Part shown: one piece after another, positions 25,344 through 33,296 of the stretch
Layout of the letters: every line of letters begins with the position of its first letter
Position numbering within the stretch: the stretch's first letter is position 1
DNA from: Paenibacillus sp. FSL H7-0331
Lineage (GTDB): Bacteria; Bacillota; Bacilli; Paenibacillales; NBRC-103111
Direction of reading: 5' to 3'
Length of the DNA: 64,000 nucleotides
NCBI RefSeq assembly: GCF_001956045.1
Contig: NZ_MRTH01000006.1
Span: 62,001-126,000, forward strand
Translations under genes and position numbers: made by a program
Notes under the pieces: generated by a model
Seen by the model: the letters and a program-made list of their open reading frames with translations, nothing else
The model's database searches: none
What the model was told of the DNA's origin: nothing

Positions 25344-25934
25344 ATGAATTCATCTGCATGGAATGTCAGGGGGCTTGTATTCAGTGCCCTTTTCGCAACA
25401 CTTTTCATCGTATTTAGTATGATCAAAATCTCACTCGGCTTTAATCCGGTACCCTTCACGTTAGAAAGCTTTGCTGTCATGCTGGCTGGCGGACTGCTGG
25501 GAGCACGGTATGGTTTTTATAGCATATTTACGGTATTCATACTTACAGCTATCGGTCTGCCATTGCTTCACGGGCAAGGTGGGATTTCACTTATAATTGG
25601 CAAAACAGGTGGATTTATATGGATGTTCCCAGTTGCTGCATGGGCCATTGGTTGGGTGTCCAGCCGTATACGAGGTGAAGGTATAATGGCTTTCTTGCTG
25701 TTGTTCGTTACTATAGAAGCTTTTGGATCCTTGCTGCTGTACGTTGGTGGCGCTCCATGGCTTGCTTATACAGCAGGTGTATCTTTTTCCAAGGCGATGA
25801 CTCTGGCTGTGTATCCCTTCATTCTACCCGATCTGCTGAAAGCACTGGTTGCAAGCTTCATTGTGCTTAAGCTGCGCAAGTATGTACCCTCATTTGCAGC
25901 TCCCAAACCAGCATCCCCGCGCATTTCCGCATGA
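25344..25934 (+). CDS. bioY: Biotin transporter substrate-binding component BioY
   Basis: 196 residues with about six transmembrane helices. Family landmarks: LGFNPVPFTLESFAVMLAGGLLGARYG, GLPLLHGQGG, GKTGGFIW and the AVYPFILPDLLKAL segment near the C-terminus. BioY binds biotin and works with an EcfA/EcfT module; one is encoded divergently. The BirA operator upstream is strong independent evidence that the ligand is biotin. AAAAGGAGG precedes the ATG. Confidence 0.93.
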   Translation: MNSSAWNVRGLVFSALFATLFIVFSMIKISLGFNPVPFTLESFAVMLAGGLLGARYGFYSIFTVFILTAIGLPLLHGQGGISLIIGKTGGFIWMFPVAAWAIGWVSSRIRGEGIMAFLLLFVTIEAFGSLLLYVGGAPWLAYTAGVSFSKAMTLAVYPFILPDLLKALVASFIVLKLRKYVPSFAAPKPASPRISA

Positions 25935-25945
25935 TTCAGATATCC

Positions 25946-25979
25946 ATCCCGGTCCTTATCCTGAGGGTCGGGATTTTTT
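25946..25979 (+). terminator. Terminator after bioY
   Basis: ATCCCG / CGGGAT stem enclosing a GTCC/GG-rich loop, followed by TTTTTT. Confidence 0.8.
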
Positions 25980-26054
25980 GATGCAGACGAGGCGATAATC
26001 AGGTAAAATCAAACTGGAATCTATTTCATATTTATTAAAAGGGAGATTATGTAC

Positions 26055-26708
26055 ATGATTTTTAACAAAAATGATAAGCTGGTTATGATAGGCGATTCGA
26101 TCACGGACGTGGAACGCAAACGGCCGCATGGCGAAGGTCGCAATGACTCTACTGGAAAAGGTTATGTAGCCGCAGTAAATGCGCTGTTCCATTCTGTATA
26201 TCCGGAGCTTTCGCTGCGGGTAATCAATATGGGTATTAGCGGCAACACGGTTCGTAGCCTTAAGGAACGCTGGCAAACTGATGTACTGGATTTAGAGCCG
26301 GACTGGGTTTCTATTATGATCGGAATCAATGACGTATGGCGTCAGTACGATCAGCCGACAATTAAGGAATCACATGTATACATAGATGAATATCGCGCTA
26401 CACTTGATGAATTGGTTAAGCAGACATTACCCTCAGTTAAGGGATTAATCCTGATGACTCCGTTTTATTTGGAGCCTAACGTCAATGATCCGATGCGCCG
26501 GACGATGGATGAGTACGGTCAGGTTGTTAAGGAAATCGCTGATCAGAATAACACTCATTTTATCGACATTCAGGCTGCTTTTCAACCTGTGCTGGAGCAC
26601 ATTTATCCGGCTACGCTGGCATGGGATCGTGTGCATCCGAATCTGGTGGGGCATATGGCGATAGCGCGTGCTTTCTTACAGGAAACAGGATTTAACTGGA
26701 ATCGATAA
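26055..26708 (+). CDS. SGNH/GDSL hydrolase family esterase
   Basis: 217 residues from the second ATG (26055), giving correct spacing to AAAAGGGAG. Four SGNH blocks are visible: GDSITD with the nucleophile Ser (block I), the Gly of INMGISGNTVR (II), MIGINDVW with Asn (III) and DRVHPNLVGH with Asp/His (V). Members are lipases, esterases or carbohydrate deacetylases. No signal peptide, so it is probably cytosolic. Substrate unknown; monocistronic. Confidence 0.87.
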   Translation: MIFNKNDKLVMIGDSITDVERKRPHGEGRNDSTGKGYVAAVNALFHSVYPELSLRVINMGISGNTVRSLKERWQTDVLDLEPDWVSIMIGINDVWRQYDQPTIKESHVYIDEYRATLDELVKQTLPSVKGLILMTPFYLEPNVNDPMRRTMDEYGQVVKEIADQNNTHFIDIQAAFQPVLEHIYPATLAWDRVHPNLVGHMAIARAFLQETGFNWNR

Positions 26709-26837
26709 TATTGCAGCACGCACAAAAACAATCGGATTTATTGGTCATATGCACAAAATCTGCCCTTCCACATTGTACCTCATTTTGCGGAGTGTTACAT
26801 TTAACCACAAATAGAGATTGTGGATCGGGGTGTGTGG

Positions 26838-28247
26838 ATGGCGAGTATCTTAATCAAAAATGCCCGTAATATCATCACCATGGATGCCGATAAGAACCAG
26901 TTTCCCGGCGGAAGCCTATATGCAGAGGATCAGGAAATCAAGGCATTGGGCGTAAACATTCCGTATGAGACGGCAGATGTCATCATCGATGCGCGAGGTA
27001 AAAATGTGTATCCCGGCTTCATTAATACGCATCATCATCTGTATCAAACGTTTACGCGCAATATTCCTTGGGCTCAGGATTGTGAGCTGTTCGATTGGTT
27101 AATCACCTTGTATGAGATATGGCGCGAAATGCAGCCGCAGGATGTGTACTTAAGCGCACTTGTCGGCCTGGGCGAGCTGTTGAAAACGGGATGTACGACA
27201 GCTTCCGATCATTTTTATTGTTTTCCGAACGGTATTCACGGGGAACTGATAGATGAAGAAATACGAGCGGCGCGTGAGCTGGGGATTCGTTTTTATCCGA
27301 CTCGAGGATCGATGGATCTGGGACGCTCGGCAGGTGGTCTTCCTCCTGATGAGGTCGTTCAACATATAGATGTCATTTTAAAGGATACGCAGCGGGTCAT
27401 TGAAGCTTATCACGATCGATCTAAATTTGCGATGACACGGGTTGGTGTTGCACCTTGCTCGCCATTTTCGGTTTCGGAGGAATTGCTGCGGCAAAGTGCA
27501 TTGTTAGCACGAAGCTCCCAGGTGCGCATGCATACCCATTTGGCAGAAACGATGGATGAAGAGCATTTTTGTCTGGAGAAAAAGGGAATGCGTCCACTCG
27601 AATATATGGAGAAAACAGGCTGGGTCGGTAATGATGTCTGGTTCGCGCATGGTATTTACTTCAATGATGCTGAAATTCATCGGATGGGCTCGTGCGGTTG
27701 CGGTGTGGCGCATTGTCCGTCAAGCAATATGAAGCTGTCTTCAGGTGTGCTGCCGATTCGCAAAATGCTGAATAGTGGAGTCAAGGTAGGCATCGGTGTA
27801 GATGGCTCTGCTTCGAATGATGCTTCCAATCTGCTGGGTGAGGTTCGTCAGTCTTACCTGCTGCATAAGCTTACATCCGGGGCTCAGGGGCTAACCGCTC
27901 AGGAAAGCATGTGGCTTGGAACCGTCGGTTCATCAAGGGTGTTGGGCTGGGAGGATGCCATAGGCTCGCTGGAAGTCGGGAAGGCGGCTGATTTTTTCCT
28001 GATTGATACACGAAGGCTGGATTTTGCGGGAGCTTTATTCGATGATACTGCGCTGCCGGTTGTTGCCGGGATTAGCCAGATCGTGGATATGACCGTTGTT
28101 GGCGGCAAGGTGGTCGTGAAGGATGGCAGGCTTGTCCATATCCATGAAGAGCGGATCGCAGAAGCGGCCCAAGCGGCTGCGGCTCGGATGGTGGAAACGG
28201 CCTCCAGACGCACCGGTATTGGATACAGAAAGCATCGCAGCAGATAA
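26838..28247 (+). CDS. 8-oxoguanine deaminase / guanine-deaminase-like amidohydrolase
   Basis: 469 residues from the ATG at 26838 (upstream GTG 26820 rejected on ribosome-site position). COG0402 metal-dependent deaminase: HHH in INTHHHLYQTFTRNIP, THLAET with His and Glu, the FAHGIYF His, and the Asp of GIGVDGSASND. The NIPWAQDCELFDWL pattern is that of 8-oxoguanine deaminases, which convert 8-oxoguanine to urate; guanine or another purine-like amine cannot be excluded. It opens the purine-catabolism cluster and would feed urate directly to the uricase. A weak PucR-box-like TTAACCACAAATA (26801-26813) precedes it. Confidence 0.8.
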   Translation: MASILIKNARNIITMDADKNQFPGGSLYAEDQEIKALGVNIPYETADVIIDARGKNVYPGFINTHHHLYQTFTRNIPWAQDCELFDWLITLYEIWREMQPQDVYLSALVGLGELLKTGCTTASDHFYCFPNGIHGELIDEEIRAARELGIRFYPTRGSMDLGRSAGGLPPDEVVQHIDVILKDTQRVIEAYHDRSKFAMTRVGVAPCSPFSVSEELLRQSALLARSSQVRMHTHLAETMDEEHFCLEKKGMRPLEYMEKTGWVGNDVWFAHGIYFNDAEIHRMGSCGCGVAHCPSSNMKLSSGVLPIRKMLNSGVKVGIGVDGSASNDASNLLGEVRQSYLLHKLTSGAQGLTAQESMWLGTVGSSRVLGWEDAIGSLEVGKAADFFLIDTRRLDFAGALFDDTALPVVAGISQIVDMTVVGGKVVVKDGRLVHIHEERIAEAAQAAAARMVETASRRTGIGYRKHRSR

Positions 28248-28300
28248 TCATGGATGATCATATCCATTTAACTATTAAATCTTTAATGAAGATAGGAATG

Positions 28301-28354
28301 AAAACCAAATCAGGCACTCGCTCAAAATGTAGAGCGCGTCGGGTTTGGTTTTTT
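28301..28354 (+). terminator. Terminator after the deaminase gene
   Basis: AAACCAAAT / GGTTTGGTTTTTT stem with an inner CTCGCTC/GAGCGCG hairpin, ending in a run of T. Confidence 0.75.
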
Positions 28355-28563
28355 GTGCTGGATAAAGGATGTTATTTAATGTTATATAATATAACGCAAT
28401 AAAGTGTGTTAGCGGAGTTATTACTGTTGGATGTGTTGATTTAACGTATTTTATGGCCGAAATCACATAGTTGGAGGGAAATTTTTAATAAATTCAATTG
28501 TTCAAATTCAAATTAGCGAATATAATGTTAAGTATAGTGACATATAATTCGGAGGTGAATAGC
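28355..28563 (+). promoter_or_regulatory. pucR upstream region with promoter and palindrome
   Basis: The gene-free 316-bp stretch starting at 28248 holds the deaminase terminator, then a perfect 15-bp palindrome GTTATATAATATAAC (28381-28395), then a clear sigma-A promoter: TTGTTC (28498-28503), 17-bp spacer, TATAAT (28521-28526). GGAGGTGA (28551-28558) is the pucR ribosome site. Confidence 0.65.
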
Positions 28564-30159
28564 ATGCATATAACCGTTGAGCAGGCGCTTCTGATTTATC
28601 CGCTCTCTGAAGGGCGGCTGGTGGCTGGGAAAGATGGAGCAACGCGCATCGTGAAGTCGGTTAATGTAATGGATGCTCCGGATATTACGGAATGGATCAA
28701 AACAGGTGAAATGCTTTTTACGACGGCTTACATTATTAAGGACCATCCTGATGAAGCTATTGAGCTTATGCGTAAGTTGGATGCGAGAGGGTCGGCGGGG
28801 CTTGGAATTAAACTGGGACGATTCTGGTCGAGTATTCCGGAGTCTATTATGCAAGAGGCAGACAGACTGCATTTTCCGTTGATTGAGCTTCCTTATCAAT
28901 TTACTTTTTCTGATCAAATGAATGGGCTATTCCTGGCTGAATTGGAGCGCAATACCTTATCTTTACATGATTTGTTGGATAAGCAAAAGCGGCTGATGCA
29001 ATTTGCGCTTAGATCCAAATCGGATATCCGTTTTTTTGATCAGGTACTCGGGATTGTTGAGACTCCATTCGCGGTTGTCAGCTCGCGCGGGCATATGGTA
29101 TATAACGCAACTTGTTATCGGGAGCAGCAGCTGCTCCAAGGCTGGCCTTGGCGGGAAGAGGCTGCCTGGGTTCGGGCGGAGCATGGCGGGTATTCGCGGA
29201 TACCCATTGAGTTTGAAGGAGAATGCATCGGGTTTGCGATGTTTTATCCGGCTGATTCTGTACTTATTAAGGAAGAAGAAGGTTTGTTCTACCAAACCGC
29301 GGAAATATTGGCCTATCATCTGAGCTGTATTTATCGGGATGTGCTGCAACGTTCGTTGAATAAAGACATGGGTGATCTGTTTGTTCGTTATTTGAATCAA
29401 AATATAGATGTGGGGATGTTGATTGATTACACCGAAGAGCTTGGAGTACGTGTTCTGAGAGGCTCCTACCAGTGTGTGTGGACAAAGATTGTATCGAGCT
29501 CAGGTGATGCCATGCGATCTACGTTGTTAAAGGAAATTCGGCAGGAATATGAATACAATTTCGTATTTCGTGATTTGCAGGTTGTACATTTTTTGGTGGA
29601 GGATGGTGTGTTTTCGATCTTTAGTGCGGATGGGCTGGATAGTTCTGCGAAGCTGATGGAGCTGTTGAACCAAGCTTTGAATTCCGTTGTTAACAAAAAG
29701 ATTGTTGAACATATTCAGCTATCTGTCAGCAGTAAAAAAATGAAGCCGGAGGTGCTCAGGCAGGCTTATACGGAATGCTCGGAGGTATTCGGACTTGCGC
29801 AGCGTCTGGGGATGAAGGATAAGGTAGTGCAATTTGGTGCAATTGAACTGGCTTATTTGTTTAAGCATGTGCCTGCTGCCGAGATGAGTGCTTACAGCAG
29901 TGAGGTGCTGGCTGAGCTGCTGGCTAAGGATCCGGAGTATTCGCAGGAAATGCTGCGCACGCTGGAAGCTTTCCTGGAGCATGACGGGCAAGTTAATGAG
30001 ATGGCAAAGCATTTGTTCATCCACCGCAATACCGCGGCTTATCGCTTAGAAAAAATGAGTGAGATTCTTGGGATGGATTTCAAAAAAATTAATGACTTGC
30101 TGCGTTTGAAGCTGGCATTCATGTTCAGGAGGATGCTTGTGGATCCAACGAACCGTTAG
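28564..30159 (+). CDS. pucR: PucR family transcriptional regulator of purine catabolism
   Basis: 531 residues from the ATG at 28564, fixed by GGAGGTGA and by the start MHITVEQALLIYPLSEGRLVAG-type N-terminus; an upstream in-frame start at 28498 would overlap the promoter. N-terminal PucR domain (about 1-125), central GGDEF-like fold region, and a C-terminal PucR-type helix-turn-helix (FLEHDGQVNEMAKHLFIHRNTAAYRLEKM). In B. subtilis PucR activates the puc genes when allantoin, allantoate or ureidoglycolate is present. Here it sits between the deaminase and the dehydrogenase maturation genes. Confidence 0.9.
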   Translation: MHITVEQALLIYPLSEGRLVAGKDGATRIVKSVNVMDAPDITEWIKTGEMLFTTAYIIKDHPDEAIELMRKLDARGSAGLGIKLGRFWSSIPESIMQEADRLHFPLIELPYQFTFSDQMNGLFLAELERNTLSLHDLLDKQKRLMQFALRSKSDIRFFDQVLGIVETPFAVVSSRGHMVYNATCYREQQLLQGWPWREEAAWVRAEHGGYSRIPIEFEGECIGFAMFYPADSVLIKEEEGLFYQTAEILAYHLSCIYRDVLQRSLNKDMGDLFVRYLNQNIDVGMLIDYTEELGVRVLRGSYQCVWTKIVSSSGDAMRSTLLKEIRQEYEYNFVFRDLQVVHFLVEDGVFSIFSADGLDSSAKLMELLNQALNSVVNKKIVEHIQLSVSSKKMKPEVLRQAYTECSEVFGLAQRLGMKDKVVQFGAIELAYLFKHVPAAEMSAYSSEVLAELLAKDPEYSQEMLRTLEAFLEHDGQVNEMAKHLFIHRNTAAYRLEKMSEILGMDFKKINDLLRLKLAFMFRRMLVDPTNR

Positions 30160-30170
30160 GGGGTGGAGGC

Positions 30171-31199
30171 ATGGAATTCCATGAATTACTGGACAATTGG
30201 AGTCGGCGAGAAGGAAGGGCTGTGCTTACCACGATTATTGCAGTTGAAGGGCACTCCTATCGCAAAATGGGGGCTTCCATGCTGATCTATGAGAATGGTG
30301 AGCGAATCGGAGGGATCAGTCCTGGTTGTCTGGAGTCCGACTTGGCGGAGCGCGTCGGTGAAATGCTGGTAACGGGATCTTCACAGGTTGTTGAATATGA
30401 TATGCGGGATGCGGAAGACTTTGCCTGGGGTGAAGCGGTTGGCTGCGGAGGTAGTATTCGTGTTCTGCTGGAGACCATTACGGAGAGCTTAAGTGTACAT
30501 TTATCAGAATTGCTCAAGCGGTTGAATTACGGGGAAGAGAGCTGTTTTATGCGTTTGTGGGATAGCGATGGCAGGTTTGTATACCGGATAGAAAAGGTTC
30601 ATAAGTCGGAGGCGCATATAACGGAAAAGGGTCAAGCTTCCTTGTTTCCGCATGTTAACGATGACGGGGGCAGCTTCTTGCTTTATTGTGAGCCAAGACC
30701 ACGATTAATCCTATTTGGCGCTGGTGCGGATGCGGAGCCGATTGCTGCTATGGCGGGTAGTGTCGGGTTTCGTGTCGTGGTGACGGATTGGAGAGAGGCG
30801 CTATGCTGTTCGGGGGATTTTGCCTGCTGCGATACGATTGTTGGTTTGCCTGCAGAAGTTATAGGTCGACTCGGGGTTAATGGTTCAGATTATGTGGTCA
30901 TCATGAGTCATCAATTGCAGAGGGATCGTCAATGTCTGGATGCTTTATGGCTATTATCTCCCCGTTATGTGGGGTTGCTGGGTTCGACAAAACGAGCAAA
31001 GCAGCTATTGGATGGAAGGATGTCTCCGGCTTGGTTGCATTGGCCGGTAGGCTTGTCCATTGGTGCTGATGGATCGATGGAAATAGCGGTGAGCATTGTG
31101 GCGGAATTAATTGCGGTCCGAAGGCAGTCAGCGGGTGGATCGGTCAGGAGGGGGATTCATGCGTCCAACAATCATGGGAATTTATTTGGCAGCGGGTGA
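30171..31199 (+). CDS. XdhC/CoxI family protein, xanthine dehydrogenase maturation
   Basis: 342 residues. The N-terminal XdhC_CoxI domain (GHSYRKMGASMLIYENGERIGGISPGCLESD) and C-terminal Rossmann domain (LILFGAGADAEPIAAMAGSVGF, VGLLGSTKRA) match XdhC, which binds sulfurated molybdenum cofactor and inserts it into xanthine dehydrogenase. Equivalent to PucA of B. subtilis. GGGGGTGGAGG precedes the ATG, 11 bases after pucR; its 3' end overlaps the next gene by about 40 bases. Confidence 0.9.
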   Translation: MEFHELLDNWSRREGRAVLTTIIAVEGHSYRKMGASMLIYENGERIGGISPGCLESDLAERVGEMLVTGSSQVVEYDMRDAEDFAWGEAVGCGGSIRVLLETITESLSVHLSELLKRLNYGEESCFMRLWDSDGRFVYRIEKVHKSEAHITEKGQASLFPHVNDDGGSFLLYCEPRPRLILFGAGADAEPIAAMAGSVGFRVVVTDWREALCCSGDFACCDTIVGLPAEVIGRLGVNGSDYVVIMSHQLQRDRQCLDALWLLSPRYVGLLGSTKRAKQLLDGRMSPAWLHWPVGLSIGADGSMEIAVSIVAELIAVRRQSAGGSVRRGIHASNNHGNLFGSG

Positions 31200-31791
31200 A
31201 AGTCGGCGAATGGGGAGGCCCAAGCTTACTATTCCGCTCGGCAGTGATGGAATGCTTGGAGGGCTGGCGCTTCAGGAAGCGGTACGTTCGGGTCTGGATC
31301 GAATTGTGGTTGTATCCCGGTATGAGGGATGCCCAGAATGGTTTCCGTTTCCTGATGAATCTGACGTCCGGGATCGCTGTGTATTCGCGGCTGCTCCTGA
31401 AGCTTCTCGTGGGATGGCCTACTCCCTGCATGCGGGTTTGTCGGCTGCGATAGGTTTATCGGAGGGTGACGATGACAAGGCGAGTGCAGTTGTTGTTCTG
31501 TTGGCCGATCAGCCGATGATTCACGCTGAATTAATCAATCGCCTAATCATGGAGTTTACTATGGACCCCAAGCTGGATTATGTGGCTGCGGGGGATTCCG
31601 GGACGGCGAAGCCTCCTGTGCTGCTTGCAGCCTCGATGTTTGATGCCGTCATGAGCTTGAAGGGTGATGAAGGTGCGCGCAGACTGCTGCTGAGCCCCGA
31701 TTATCAAGGTATGTTGATTGCGGCGGAGTCTGGATTGTTCCTTGATATGGATACACCTGCAGACGTGGAAAATATTTGGCGAATCCGATGA
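31159..31791 (+). CDS. MobA-like molybdenum cofactor nucleotidyltransferase (MocA type)
   Basis: 210 residues from the ATG at 31159 (AGGAGGGGG upstream). NTP_transf_3 family: GIYLAAGESRRMGRPKLTIPLG is the nucleotide-binding loop, and LLADQPM carries the metal-binding Asp. In XDH operons such proteins make molybdopterin cytosine dinucleotide, the cofactor form used by this dehydrogenase family. Similar to PucB of B. subtilis. Overlap with xdhC suggests coupled translation. Confidence 0.87.
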   Translation: MRPTIMGIYLAAGESRRMGRPKLTIPLGSDGMLGGLALQEAVRSGLDRIVVVSRYEGCPEWFPFPDESDVRDRCVFAAAPEASRGMAYSLHAGLSAAIGLSEGDDDKASAVVVLLADQPMIHAELINRLIMEFTMDPKLDYVAAGDSGTAKPPVLLAASMFDAVMSLKGDEGARRLLLSPDYQGMLIAAESGLFLDMDTPADVENIWRIR

Positions 31792-31939
31792 CAATGCATG
31801 AATCAAATGTTAACTACATGGTATATTTTACTGGAAAACAGGTTTTATAATTTGAAATTATTCTGGTTTTATCGTGAATTTCAAGAGAAATTAAAAATTT
31901 CGTGCATAGGATACAAAATAATTTCGGTTTTTTATTAAA

Positions 31940-31992
31940 AAAACCAAAGTAATGTTAAATATATTGACGTTAAAGTGACATTTGATTATAGT
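31940..31992 (+). promoter_or_regulatory. Promoter of the nucleoside transporter operon with PucR-box-like site
   Basis: TTGACG (31964-31969), 17-bp spacer, TATAGT (31987-31992). Upstream, AAAACCAAAGTAA (31940-31952) matches the reverse complement of the B. subtilis PucR box (WWWCNTTGGTTAA, from memory) at 11 of 13 positions. The site lies just upstream of the -35, as expected for an activator. Confidence 0.5.
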
Positions 31993-32059
31993 TTAGTCAA
32001 TCGAAAGAACAGCTTATAGAGGTCAACAATCCGATATAGAAAAGTGGAGGGGATTTCGA

Positions 32060-33214
32060 ATGAAACGTACGAACCGTTTATGGATGACAACGTTGATTTT
32101 TATCGTGGCCATGTTCGTGGGTTTAGCGGGCTGTTCACAAGAAAGCGCCCAACCGAAGCCTGCTGCACCCGCACCAGCTGATCCCAAGCCTGCCGACGCA
32201 TCGGCTAAGCCAGCTGAGAAGAAAACGCCGCGAGTTGCCTTCGTTTATATCGGACCTCCAGGTGACGGCGGTTATACCTATGAGCACGATCAAGGTCGGA
32301 AGTACATGGAGAAAGAGTTGGGCATCAAAGCGGATTTTGTAGAAAATGTGCCGGAAAGCGCTGATGCGGAGCGTGTCATAACAGAGCTGGCGCAAAATCA
32401 TGATCTGATTTTTACGACGAGCTTCGGTTATATGGATTACACATTAAATGTTGCCAAAAAATATCCGAAAGTGATTTTCATGCACGCCTCAGGCTTCAAA
32501 ACAGCAGAAAATATGGGTACGTACTTCGGACGCAATTATCAAGCCAGCTATTTGGCCGGTATAGCCGCAGGGAAAATGACCAAAAAGAACTTGATCGGCT
32601 ATGTGGGTGCATTCCCGATTCCTGAGGTTATTTATAATATTAACGCATTCACGTTGGGGGCCCAGAGCGTCAATCCCGATGTGAAGTTGAACGTGGTATG
32701 GAGCAATACCTGGTACGATCCGGCCACCGAACGCCAGGCTGCTGTCAGCTTGCTTGATAAAGGTGCGGATGTGATTGCCGCTTATCAGGATTCACCGGCT
32801 AGTCTACAGGCTGCTCAGGAGCGCGGAGCTTTTGGAGTTGGTAATGATTCCGATATGACGCGGTTTGCTCCTGATGCCTATATCACATCCGCAGTTTGGA
32901 AGTGGGGACCTTATTATTCCAAGGTTGTGAAAGACGTGATGAATGGTACCTGGAAATCCGAGCAGTACTGGGGAAGCATGAAGGACGGTATTGTAGATAT
33001 TGCACCTCTGGGTAAGAATGTGCCGGACGAAGTGAAGAAGCTGGTTGAAGCTGCAAAATTAAAAGTGACAAGCGGAGAGCTTAATGTCTTTAAAGGTCCG
33101 ATTACAGATGCAGCCGGAGCCGTAAAAGTACCCGAAGGTAAAGTGCTGGAAGACAAGGATATATTGAGCACCAACTGGTTTGTCAAAGGTATTGAAGGAA
33201 CGATTCCCAAATAA
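32060..33214 (+). CDS. BMP family ABC transporter substrate-binding lipoprotein
   Basis: 384 residues. Signal peptide with lipobox GLAGC (Cys25), a Pro/Ala-rich spacer (about 30-60), then a PnrA/BmpA-type domain: VAFVYIGPPGDGGYTYEHDQGR, VENVPESADAERVI, and VGNDSDMTRFAPDAYITSAVWKWGPYY. BMP proteins bind purine nucleosides or related bases. First gene of a four-gene importer operon inside the purine-catabolism cluster, like NupN (YufN) of B. subtilis; here the ligand may be a purine, urate or allantoin. Confidence 0.9.
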   Translation: MKRTNRLWMTTLIFIVAMFVGLAGCSQESAQPKPAAPAPADPKPADASAKPAEKKTPRVAFVYIGPPGDGGYTYEHDQGRKYMEKELGIKADFVENVPESADAERVITELAQNHDLIFTTSFGYMDYTLNVAKKYPKVIFMHASGFKTAENMGTYFGRNYQASYLAGIAAGKMTKKNLIGYVGAFPIPEVIYNINAFTLGAQSVNPDVKLNVVWSNTWYDPATERQAAVSLLDKGADVIAAYQDSPASLQAAQERGAFGVGNDSDMTRFAPDAYITSAVWKWGPYYSKVVKDVMNGTWKSEQYWGSMKDGIVDIAPLGKNVPDEVKKLVEAAKLKVTSGELNVFKGPITDAAGAVKVPEGKVLEDKDILSTNWFVKGIEGTIPK

Positions 33215-33296
33215 TCCAAGCTGACGTACGTGATACACCCAATCAATCCCTTCATGGAAATGAGGGGATTTGCTTTAAGGAAAGGAGGTGGGCTCG

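Noticed and set aside
26709..26837. Purine riboswitch ahead of the deaminase gene
   Set aside because: No three-way-junction core or loop motifs are visible.
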